Source: Cafeteria roenbergensis
Lineage: Eukaryota > Sar > Bigyra > Bicosoecida > Cafeteriaceae
Assembly: GCA_008330645.1 (NCBI GenBank)
Contig: VLTN01000037.1
Location: 1 to 64,000 of the forward strand
Reading direction: 5' to 3'
DNA: 64,000 bases
Below the pieces are notes generated by a model, which was not told where the DNA came from, did not search any database, and was given only the letters and a program-made list of their open reading frames with translations. Numbering within the stretch: the first letter of the stretch is position 1; each line of letters starts with the position of its first letter. A program made the position numbers and the translations under genes. Below, one piece after another: positions 10,042 through 19,800 of this stretch.

Positions 10042-10470
10042 TCGGCTACAACGGACAACATGAGCTCCATTGTGCCCTTCGTCGTCACGACCACGGCACG
10101 CATGGGACCGGCGGCCTTCGCCTTCCTCAAGAAGGTGGCGGACACGGCCTTCGGCGACCGGCCGAGGGAGCGTGCGCGCTGGGCCTTTCGCTGGCTGTCG
10201 AGGCTGAACGAGGTCATCGCCAAGGGACTGGCGACCCAGCTGATCGGGCAGACGCAGTACCTGCGGCAGCAGGTGGAGCGTTTGCGGTGAGCAGGGGCGG
10301 CTGAGTGGCGGCTCGTGGCAGTGTGATGGGAGTGATCTGGGATTGGGACTTGGGATTGCGGGTTTGGCGGGGTTTGTGATTCATCGGTGATGGAGTTGCT
10401 GGATTGGTGATTGATGAGTCTGCGAATCGAGTGAGTGGTATGGTGACGCGAGTTTTCGCCTCCCCCCAAT
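10042..10470 (+). mobile_element. Non-LTR retrotransposon copy 3, extreme 5' truncation
   Basis: From TCGGCTACAACGGACAAC to the stop at 10290 this matches the last 80 or so codons of copies 1 and 2 (SSIVPFVVTTTARMGPAAFA ... QVERLR). It is followed by the same 3' UTR ending in a C run at about 10460-10468. No nuclease core remains. It lies between the CLU/TPR gene and the glycosyltransferase gene, both on the minus strand, in the region expected to hold the 5' end of the former. Confidence 0.8.
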
Positions 10471-10652
10471 GATGCTGAAGAGCTATTGTGCTGGAGGTTG
10501 CATGTGTGCGGTGGCGCTGAAATTTTGAACGCGCGGCGCGAAACTGCCGGCTTCGGGCTTGCTGACATCGCGAGCTTCGGAATGGCCTCCTGTGTCACCT
10601 CCTCGCCTGCGATGGTTGCTGCAGTGGACCGCGAGCGACCGATACAGCACAG

Positions 10653-13337
10653 CTAACTCGAGTTGCGGGCCGAAATCGAGCGCGCCGCAGCGGCGAGCAG
10701 ATCGTCGGCACGGTGGTCCCACGAGTTGGCTTCCGCCAAGGCGCGGATTCGGGTGCGAAGGTTCTCGTCGTGCGTTTCCTCGAGCGCTGCGCGAACCTGC
10801 GCGGCAAAGCCTGGAGGGTCGGCGGCTCCTCTGACCACGTCAAACTTGGTGCACTCTGCCATGTTGTCGGTGACCACCACGGGAAGGCCCAACGCAAAGT
10901 ACTCAAAGAGCTTGAGCGGGCTGGTGGTGCGGGCGATATCGCCGTGCCGGAACGGGATGATCCCCACCGCCCAATGGCGAGCATAGAGAACCAGGTCTTG
11001 GGCTGGAACGCCTCCAAGGTACCGAAGGTTGGGTGGAAGCGTCGATGCGGGTGGAATGTGGGCTGGTGCGTAGGCTGGTCCGATAATGACAAAGTCGGCC
11101 TCGGGCACTGCGCGCGCCAGCTCCACCAGCAGCTCTTGCCAGATCCACGACGCTACGGCGCCAAAGTACCCCACCATGGGCCTTCCCGACCGCACGAGGT
11201 CCGCGATCGAGCCCGGCACTGGCGAGCTGTCGGAGGGCGCATACATGGGCGGATACACGCCGTTGGGAACGAATGCCAGCTCTGCTCCCTTGCGAAGGCC
11301 GCGAAGGTCCGAGCGAAGGGCGGCAGCCGTGTACACGACGACGGATGCGGACGATGAGGACTGGTCGCGCAGCGCGATGAGCCTGTCCGAGTGCTCGTAG
11401 GTGATGGCGCTGTCGATGGCGTCGATGTACTCGTAGACTGCGACGTTGCCGGCCGCCTCCAGTCGAGACGCAGCGTCTGCCTCGAGCCAGTACATGGTGC
11501 TGTACAGAGACACCACTGCGCCCCCTGCGACAGCGTCCAGGGACATGCTTTCGTCAGCGAGGAACACTCCTGGCGCCCCGGGGGCCTGCCTCAGCAAGCC
11601 CATAACGCGGCCCATGGACATGTACAGCACGAGCGCGTTTCGGTTTGCCAGCGCTCGCGCCATGTGCTGCGGCCTCTGGAATAGCATCGTGTCCCACATC
11701 ATGGTCCTCGACTGCACGAAGAGCCCGCGCCGGCCCGGCATGCACCGAAGCAGCCACTGCACGAGCGCGAGGCCGTGCACGTCCGCGCAGTCAGGACGCG
11801 CGACGGGGACCCGCAGGAGCGGGGAGAGGCTTGTGCCCGCGAGGCGAAGCGCGCTCCGCTCAGCCGGCCGGCCGTCGTCGGCCTCCGAGCTGGAACGGCT
11901 GGCGCCGGGGCCGTTGCTTTCGACGCCATTCGCCGCAGCCTTGGCACTGCATCCCTGGGTTGCGCTTGCAGCCACCGGTGCTCCCGGCCCCGCTCCGCCG
12001 GGAGCGCCCACGGCGTCCGACCAGCCCCCGAGCGGCGGCATGCTCGCCAGGAGTGACGCAATCTGCGCTGCCTCAGCGTCGTCCGTTCCCATGGCGGCCC
12101 CAGGGGTTCCGCGGGCGAGCCGCGGCGCCATCACGGCCACTTTCCGCCCTTCGGCGGAGGCGCACTCAGTCGCCGCCTGTCCGCACGGCAGGTTTGCGAG
12201 AGCCGAGGCTCCCGCAGTGTCGCGCATGACCACAGCAGCTACGCTGCTCCTGCAGGCCGCCCACAGCAGAAGTGCGTCTTCGTCCGAGTCTCCGGAGCGC
12301 GCCGCCACTTCGCTCCACGACGAGCCGGCCGCGCCAACAACGACGACTCGAGATCCCGACCGGTGCAGGGCGTCAGTGTCTAGCTGCTCCCCGCGGGACG
12401 TGACGGGCCCCATGAGCAGGATGGGGGCGGGAACCAACGCCCCAGGCGCGATGTAGCCCAGCAGGGACACCAGCTGCGTGCGGCGAACCTGGACGAACAC
12501 GGACGGGCCCAGCCGCACAAAGTGATCAACCTGGCCAAGGTGGGGAGCGCACGGCCACGGGTCCCTTGCCGTGACGATGACGAGGAAGCCAGCCCTGCCA
12601 AGGGCGAGGGCGAGGGCTGCGTCGGCGCGGCACTGACTCAGGGACACCCCCGCCGGCTCCACCATCATGAGGGCCCCACGCGCCGCAAATGGCAGGCACT
12701 CTGCGAGCAGGCGAAAGTGCTCGCCGGTGCGGTACAGCCTCTCGCAGCGGACGAACGGCATGGCGCTTGCGGCCAGGGTGGAGCTCGTGAAGGCAAGCTC
12801 CGGAGCGCCACTCAGGGATGCCAGCCGCACAACGTGCGGCGAATGCACCGCCTCCAGTGCAGCAACCGAAGTCGCTGAACCGTGGCTCAGGGCTGCGGCC
12901 AGCGAGCGCGCCTGCGGGAGCGGGGCGGCGGAAGAGCATGGTACAGACTCTGGGTGCAATTCACGCCGCGCCGACTGCAGGCCCGCCACGCAGCCGCCCC
13001 CCCCGGCCCGAATGACGTGGGCATGCGGTGGAACGAGCTGGGACGAGCAGCCTCCCGCTTGCTCGCCTATGCTCACCTCGGCCATCGCTGCTTCGGACGC
13101 CCGCAGCTCGGCAGCGGCAGCGACTTCAGCCTGCTGTGACGGGCCTGCCAGCCCCCACCACATCAACAGAGCCAGGCAAACGGTGACAGCCACAGCCGCC
13201 GCAGCACGGACAGCCAGGGCCGCCCTCGGCGTGGAGGCCAGCATCACGCTTCCCCGCTGCATGCAGCGCCTCGTCCAGCCGCCTGCCTTGCTTCGACTTG
13301 TGCGCGAGCGACCCTCCTTGCCAGGGCGCGGGAACAT
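10653..13337 (-). CDS. Type II membrane GT-B glycosyltransferase (GT4/TuaH-like)
   Basis: Predicted to transfer a sugar from a nucleotide donor in the secretory pathway. From the chosen ATG there is a short basic tail, then one membrane segment (AALAVRAAAAVAVTVCLALL), a luminal stem, a divergent Rossmann-like region and a C-terminal GT-B catalytic half. The last includes FQRPQHMARALA, VGYFGAVASWIWQELL and TSPLKLFEYFALGLPVVVT, the donor-binding loop with its acidic residue. The FQRPQ start resembles bacterial TuaH-like GT4 enzymes. An in-frame ATG at 13562 would add 75 residues with a second hydrophobic stretch. I prefer 13337 because it gives a normal type II anchor. Acceptor and linkage cannot be read from sequence. 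Confidence 0.7.
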   Translation of the reverse strand: MFPRPGKEGRSRTSRSKAGGWTRRCMQRGSVMLASTPRAALAVRAAAAVAVTVCLALLMWWGLAGPSQQAEVAAAAELRASEAAMAEVSIGEQAGGCSSQLVPPHAHVIRAGGGGCVAGLQSARRELHPESVPCSSAAPLPQARSLAAALSHGSATSVAALEAVHSPHVVRLASLSGAPELAFTSSTLAASAMPFVRCERLYRTGEHFRLLAECLPFAARGALMMVEPAGVSLSQCRADAALALALGRAGFLVIVTARDPWPCAPHLGQVDHFVRLGPSVFVQVRRTQLVSLLGYIAPGALVPAPILLMGPVTSRGEQLDTDALHRSGSRVVVVGAAGSSWSEVAARSGDSDEDALLLWAACRSSVAAVVMRDTAGASALANLPCGQAATECASAEGRKVAVMAPRLARGTPGAAMGTDDAEAAQIASLLASMPPLGGWSDAVGAPGGAGPGAPVAASATQGCSAKAAANGVESNGPGASRSSSEADDGRPAERSALRLAGTSLSPLLRVPVARPDCADVHGLALVQWLLRCMPGRRGLFVQSRTMMWDTMLFQRPQHMARALANRNALVLYMSMGRVMGLLRQAPGAPGVFLADESMSLDAVAGGAVVSLYSTMYWLEADAASRLEAAGNVAVYEYIDAIDSAITYEHSDRLIALRDQSSSSASVVVYTAAALRSDLRGLRKGAELAFVPNGVYPPMYAPSDSSPVPGSIADLVRSGRPMVGYFGAVASWIWQELLVELARAVPEADFVIIGPAYAPAHIPPASTLPPNLRYLGGVPAQDLVLYARHWAVGIIPFRHGDIARTTSPLKLFEYFALGLPVVVTDNMAECTKFDVVRGAADPPGFAAQVRAALEETHDENLRTRIRALAEANSWDHRADDLLAAAARSISARNSS

Positions 13338-13800
13338 TGCAGCCACCGCCCGGGGCCCTGGCAGCAGGCTGATCGTCAGGAGGCAACAAGCAAGCAGGCC
13401 GCGGCTCCCTGGATGGGAGACTTGGCCGGCGGCTGTGCGCTTTGTTTGGGGGGAGCGGGCTGCGCCGCGTGCAGAGCCCGAGCGCAGCATTCGCCGCGCA
13501 AAGGCTTGGCGCGCTGCTGGCGGTCGGCGGCACGATGATAGAGCCCGCGCCGCCCTGTCCATGGCGATCGTAGAGGCAGAACTTCGTGTGCGGGCGGGCC
13601 ACTGCGGTGCGTGGCCTCCAGCCCGCCCCGGGCGTCAATGTGCGTCTGCTTGGGGGGGGGCGCGTGTTCATACGTGCGAGGGTGCCCGTGCTGCTGCACG
13701 AGATGAGACTCTTGGTGCCCGCGGCCTTCCTCGCGCGAAGCGCAACATTGGCTCGGGAAGCTCCCAGGGGGGGAGGGGGGGGGGGGGTGCCGTCCGCTCG
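13338..13800. other. Spacer between glycosyltransferase start and acyl-CoA synthetase stop
   Basis: Both flanking genes are on the minus strand, so this holds the 5' leader of one and the 3' end of the other. It contains G-rich runs near 13650-13660 and 13768-13788. If the glycosyltransferase starts at 13562, part is coding. Nothing else recognised. Confidence 0.4.
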
Positions 13801-16567
13801 CTAGTCACCCAGCTTGGCATACAGGCGAGCAATTTCTGTCGCAAAGTAGGCCTTGAGCTGCGGCCGCTTGAGCTTGAACGTGGGAGTCAGGAGGCCGTTG
13901 GCCACGTCGAACGGCTCTGGCGATAGGTGCACTGCGCGAGCGCGCTCGAAGCCCTTGAGGCCAGCAGCATCCGCTGCCTCTCCGAGCTGCGCCTCGATTG
14001 CCTCCTGCACCTTGGGGTGGGCAACCCAGTCTGCCATCGTCTTGCCCGGCACCCCGTGCGCCGCAGCCCACGGTTCGAGGGTCTCGGCGTCAGGGACTAC
14101 GATGACGACTGTCGAGGACTTGACCGACTCGCCGTGCAAAAACACCTGAGCGACCAGCGGGGCCCGAAGGTACACGCCTTCGATCTTCTCTGGGGCAACG
14201 TACTCGCCCTGCGCGAGCTTGAAGATGTTCTTCTTCCGGTCGATGATGGACACGGTGCCATCTTCGTTGATGCGCGCAATGTCGCCGGTGTGGAACCACC
14301 CCTCGGGGTCCACTGCCTCGGCGGTTTTCTTGGCGTCCATGTAGTACCCCTTGAACACGTTGGGGCCGCGGAGGCACAGCTCGCCGCGCGGCGCCGGGGT
14401 GTCCTTGGCCGTGTACCCCATCTCCGCCACGTCGACCAGCTTCGCCTCCGTGCACGATGGCACGCGGCCGACGTGGCCGGGGTGGCGGCAGTTGCTCGGC
14501 GTCACGGTTGCGATGCCCACCGTCTCAGTCAGGCCGTAGCCCTCCAGCACCGGGCAGCAAAACACGACTTGGAGAAACTCCTTGACCGCCGGCGCGATGG
14601 GTGCGGACCCGGTGATCATCATGCGCACTCTGCCGCCGAGCAGCTCGCGCATGCGAGCGAAGACGAGCGCATCCCACACGGAGTGGGTGGTGTGGCCTCC
14701 GGCCGCCGTCTCAAGGTAGTATGCCTTGGAGGCGTACGCATACTCGAAGAGCGCCTGCACAGCGCCGCCAGAGGCGCTCACTTTGGCCTTGATCTTGTCG
14801 TGGATGCGGTTGAAGAGGCGAGGGACAGACGGGAAGATGGTGGGGCGCAGCGTCGCCAGGTCGTCCATTAGCAGGCTCACATCGCCAGAGAAGAACCCGA
14901 TGGCAGCCCCGCGGTGGATGAGCATTGCGTCCACGATGCGCTCGAAGACGTGCGCCAGCGGAAGGTACGACAAGTGCAGGTCGCTGTTGGACAGGTCCAC
15001 GCCCGACGATTGCGCGCCAGCCAGCGCTGCTGCAAAGTTGCCGTGGGTCAGCATTGCCCCCTTGGGATCCCCCGTGGTGCCTGAGGTGTAGCAGATTGTG
15101 GCCAAGTCCTCTGGCGAGGGCGGGCTGTGCGGCACGGTGGCGCCAGCGCCGGCCACCAGGACGTCTTCCATGGACACCACGGCAGCTGCCTCCGATCCGC
15201 GGCCTGGAGCCCCCGCAGCAGACGCAGCAGCAGACGTCGCAGCAGCTCCTCCCGGCGCCGCCTTTGCCGCTGCAACTGCGCGCTCCAGGCCGCCAGAGCC
15301 GTCGCCTCCTTCGGCGCCGCGGCTGGCGTAGTGCGTGGGCTTGCGAAGCCCAGAGCCGCCGCCCTCGGGCATCACGACGATCCACCGGAGGGGGAGGGGG
15401 CGCCCTCCTGCAACCGCAGCGGCAGCAACCGACTGAACCAGCCCGACCTTGTCGCTGCTGCACACGACCACCTGCAGCGCGGCCTGGCGCAAGATGAACT
15501 CCACGGCGTCGTCTCCGAGCGTGTCGTAGAGCGGCACCGGCACAAGGCTGTAGGCGTGGCATGCCAGCTCCGCGACGAGCCACTCGGCGCGGTTGTTGGA
15601 GAAGATCCCGAGGAAGCCGCCGGGGCGGACTCCCAGCTGGTGCAGGCCGGAGCCGAATTGGGTGGCAAGCCCGTCTGCCTCCTTGTACGACAGCCACGTG
15701 AACGGGCCGCGTGTCCCTCCAGGAAGCACGGTGCGGGAGCCGAGGCACGGCCGGCTGGATGCGACGCGGAGTCCGCACCTGCAACCGGCGCCATCACAGA
15801 GCGGGCAGACAGCAGCAGCGCGTGAACTCGAGGGCCGTGCCTGCTGGCGCTCCCCGACGCCGGCGCATCTAGCTACAATCGACGCCTTCGTGGTCGTGCC
15901 AATCGAAGGCCGGTGCGCAGCGCCAAGCCATCAGCAGCTGCCGCGGCGCGCGCCGCCAAAGGAAGCTCGGCGCGCGCGCAGCTGCGCCGCGGCGCCCCGG
16001 CGCCCCGTCAAGCGCGGGCGCCCCGCACGAGGCGGTGCAAGTCTCTGGGCGCGGGCGCGCGAGCGGGCGCTGCTCCGCTCACTGGAAGTTCTCGTAGAGG
16101 GTCGTCACGCCGTCCAGGGAGTCTGCAAGCCGGCTGGGAGTGTCTGCGGCGGGGACTCGGGGCAGCAGACACACGAGCACGCGCCCACGCATACGAACTG
16201 GCTGGTCGGGCGCTGGGTGGGAACCTCGCGCAGGCTGCGAGGCTGCCTCGCAAGCCAAGCGGCTCGACGCCGCCTGCTGCTCTCAAGCCCAGGAACGCAG
16301 CCGCTGCGGCAGCGAGGCCGCCCCGTGTCGGGGCTGCGGATCGCTCACCTGCGCAGCGATAAATGTCGCTTTCGCCATCGCGGCCGCGGATCACCTGCGA
16401 AATGAAGCCCCAGCCGAGCGAGGGAGGCTTGGCATCAAGCAGGGCTCGCGGACAGGCGAGGCCAGGCGCAATGCTCGCCCCCTCTCCCCCCCCCCCCCTC
16501 CCACTGCCCCGCTCGCGCGACGACTCACGGGGACGGAGAAGACCGCCTTCGACGAGCTGCTGCCCAT
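13801..16567 (-). CDS. Long-chain fatty acyl-CoA synthetase, four exons
   Basis: Activates fatty acids to acyl-CoA via acyl-AMP. Exons read 16567-16529, 16394-16349, 16143-16083 and 15778-13801, giving 707 residues. All phases agree, with GTGAGT/GTGAGC donors and GCAG acceptors. The spliced start runs MGSSSSKAVFSVP, then DGESDIYRCA, then GVTTLYENFQ and RPCLGSR, as in eukaryotic ACSLs. Core motifs are the P-loop YTSGTTGDPKG (about 278), TGSAPIAPAVK (about 435), EGYGLTETVG (about 460) and GWFHTGDIARINEDG ... DRKKNIFKLAQGEYVAPEKIE (about 540-580). An Ala/Gly-rich insert sits at about 200-250. The N-terminal MGSSSSK is a plausible N-myristoylation signal. Without splicing, the main frame has no ATG. 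Confidence 0.92.
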
Positions 16568-16858
16568 GGTCGCCCTTGAGCCCGTGCGCTCGCCAGCGGG
16601 GAGGCAAGCAGCGCAGGCTCGCGCTGCTCGGAACTGGGCGGCAGAGCCGGCCCGCGATTGGCCCGTCGTCGATCGTCGCCCGCGCTTGCGTCCGGGCCGG
16701 CAAAGCCAGCGCTCGCGACCGATCGGATCCCAGGCACGCAGCACCAGGAGGGGCGCCATCCGCAAGTCCACCGACCGCTGCTTCCCAGTCGTGGGCAACT
16801 CGTCCCAGGCTCGCCGCAGCCCGCCGTCGCCTTCCGGCAACCTGAAGCGCTCGCAGCC
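16568..16858. promoter_or_regulatory. Bidirectional promoter region, acyl-CoA synthetase / myosin
   Basis: These 291 bp separate two divergent start codons. It holds an inverted CCAAT box (GCGATTGGCCC near 16655) and GCAACT at 16795-16800, 59 bp before the myosin start. No TATA box seen. Assignment rests on gene layout. Confidence 0.55.
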
Positions 16859-19800
16859 ATGTCCACGTTTGAGACCGGCGTGAGGACGAAACCGGAACTC
16901 TCGGGCATGCAACGCGTCCCTGGGCGCCATCTGCGCGAGCGCCTTGCCGCTGTCCGCCGATCCACCAGCAGAAGGCCTTGGGTGCAGCTGAACGGCGCTG
17001 TGACGCAGCCACCCAGGCTGGCGGCGCAATGCGACCGTTCGCCGCAAGCCTCTCCCTTGGCCTCGTTTGCGCGTGGTACCGAACGGAGAGCTCGCCGCGG
17101 CAGCAAATGGGGCGCGACTCCAGGGCATGCTCGAGCATCGTCATCGCCCACGCTACGCAAACCAGCCCAACCTTCCCTCGTCGCTGCGCTAAACGAGTCC
17201 CGCGCAGTCCTGGGTTTGGGTCATGCACCCTGAGGAACGGTGGCTCCCTGGCAAGGTCACCACCGCATTCAGGGCAGGTGACAGTGGCGAAGTGGAGTTG
17301 CAAGATGGGTCCGTGAGAAGGATCTGCCCAGGGCGCGCAATGCGGCGGCCTCGGCCCGACTCGAGGGCACAGCGACGCGCTGACTCGCATGTTGCTGCTG
17401 GCTGGGTGCTCTTAACACGGTCCAACATGGCCGCTGCAACGCATGTCGTTCCGCCCAGACTGTGCCCACCCACGTGGAGTCGCCCGCCCTTCCTGGCGCC
17501 CCGCGAACCTGCCGCAGTCTTTCACCGTTGAGGCGGGCACCAGCGGCGAGTGCCTGGCGTGCGACCCCGAGGCGCTGGGCCAGTACGACAACATGGTCAA
17601 GATGAACAACCTCAACGAGCCGGTCATCCTTCACAATCTTCGAGCCCGGTTCAAGGCCAAGAAGATCTATACCTACATCGGCAACATCCTCATTGCCGTC
17701 AACCCGTTCGAGCTGCTTGCCATCTACACTCCTGACATTCTCGACAAATACAAGGACGGAGGTGGCCGCTCCCAGCCTCCCCACATCTACGCAATCGCCG
17801 ACTTTGCGTACCAGGGCATGATTGCCGACGGCGCAAGCCAGTCCGTCGTCATTTCTGGCGAGTCCGGCGCCGGCAAGACGGAGACAATGAAGCTGGTGCT
17901 GCAGTTTCTGGCGGAGGCCTCGGGACGTGCATCGGGCAAGTCGGGCGACGGAACGAAGCAAGACTCGCTGGAGCAGCAGATCCTCAAGTCCAACCCGGTG
18001 ATGGAAGCGTTTGGCAACGCCAAGACGACTCGCAACAACAACTCCAGCCGCTTTGGGAAGTGGACCGAAATTCTCTTCAATTCGGCCGGGGCCATCGTCG
18101 GTGGGTCCATCATCAACTACCTGTTGGAGAAGAGTCGCATCCCGTTCCAGGCCGAGCAGGAGCGCAACTACCACGCGTTCTACCAGCTGCTGGCCGGAGG
18201 CGACCTCGACCCCGACGTGAAGCGGCGCTACAAGCTCAAGGACGCGGAGGACTTCCACTACATGAACCAGTCGGGCGTCACGACTGTGGACATGATCAAC
18301 GACGAGAAGGACTGGCTGGAGCTGAACACTGCCATGGACGTGCTCGACATGTCGGACGAGGACAAGGAGTCCGTGTTCCGGGTGACCGCAGCCGTCCTGC
18401 ACCTCGGCGACATCGTGTTCCAGGGCGAGGGCGGAGACGAGGACGTGGCCGAGGCCAAGCCCACCGGCTCGCTTCCCATTGCGGCAGAGCTCCTTGGGGT
18501 CGGGGAAGCCGCGTTGACCAAGTGCCTGACCAAGAAGCGCATCACAGGGTCGACCTTCAAGAACTACAGCGTTTCGTCGGCCGCTGACGCGCGCGACGGC
18601 CTCTCCAAGGCAGTGTACTCCCAGATGTTTGACTGGCTCATCGGAAACATCAACCGGGTCCTCGGGGGATCTGCCAAGCGGGTGGCCGCGGCTGGCGCAG
18701 CTTCTGGCAAGCCTGCGACGCTTCACATTGGAATCCTGGACATTTTCGGCTTCGAGTGGTTCCGGACCAACAGCTTCGAGCAGCTGTGCATCAACTACTG
18801 CAACGAGAAGCTGCAGTTCCACTTCAACGAGCACATCTTCAAGCTCGAGCAGAAGGAGTACGAGAGCGAGGGCATCTCTGTCGACGCCATCGATTTTGCC
18901 GACAACCAGCCGACTCTGGACCTGCTCGAGGTCAAGGTCACAGGCATCTTCGCCATGATTGACGAGGAATGCAACGTGCCGCGCGGCAGCGACGAGGGCC
19001 TGCTCTCCAAGCTCATCAAGCAGCACGAGTCCCATCCCAACTTCGAGCGTCCAAAGCCCAAGGAGCTTGACGCGCGCAAAGTCTTCAAGGTGCTCCACTA
19101 CGCTGCAGTCGTGCCGTACAACACCACGGGGTTTCTCGACAAGAACCGGGACTCGCTTGCGGATGACATTGCCGAGGTCTTGGGCGCTTCGAGCCACACG
19201 TTCGTCGCTGGCCTGCTCCAGCAGTCGGACGGCGAAAAGGCAGAGGCCGCTGCCGGGGGGCGTCGCAAGAAAAAGGGCAAGGCATCGTTGGGCTTCAAGT
19301 TCAAGGGCTCCCTGAACGACCTGATGACGCGGCTCAACGCCACGGCACCGCACTTTGTCCGCTGCATGAAGCCCAACCACCTGAAGAAAGGCGGTGTGTT
19401 CGAGAGCGACACCATGCTGGATCAGCTGCGCAACGCCGGCCTCCTCGAGGTGTGCCGCATCCGCCAGATCGGGTTTCCCATGCGCAAGTCGTTCGAGGAC
19501 TTCCTCTTCCGCTACCGCTGCCTCGACCTGACCGCGGCCAAGGACCACTTGACCCTGCTTGCCGCCCTGGAGGCCAAGGGCGTCGCGAAAAAGGGCCAGT
19601 GGGCCGTTGGGCACAGCAAGGTGTTCATGCGCAACCAGCAGCAAAACGACTTTGAGGAGTACCGCGAGGAAGCGCTCAAGGACGTTGTCACGCACATGAC
19701 GACGCTCGCCAGGAGGTTCCTTTGCCGCTGCCGCTACCACCAGTGGGGAGAGATTCTCGCCACGCTGCGCGATGCGGTCACGAGCCGAACCGAGGAGGCA

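Noticed and set aside
16008-17390. Minus-strand 460-residue frame upstream of the acyl-CoA synthetase
   Set aside because: It runs through the synthetase's exons and introns and into the myosin promoter and exons in one frame; only the short spliced pieces are meaningful.
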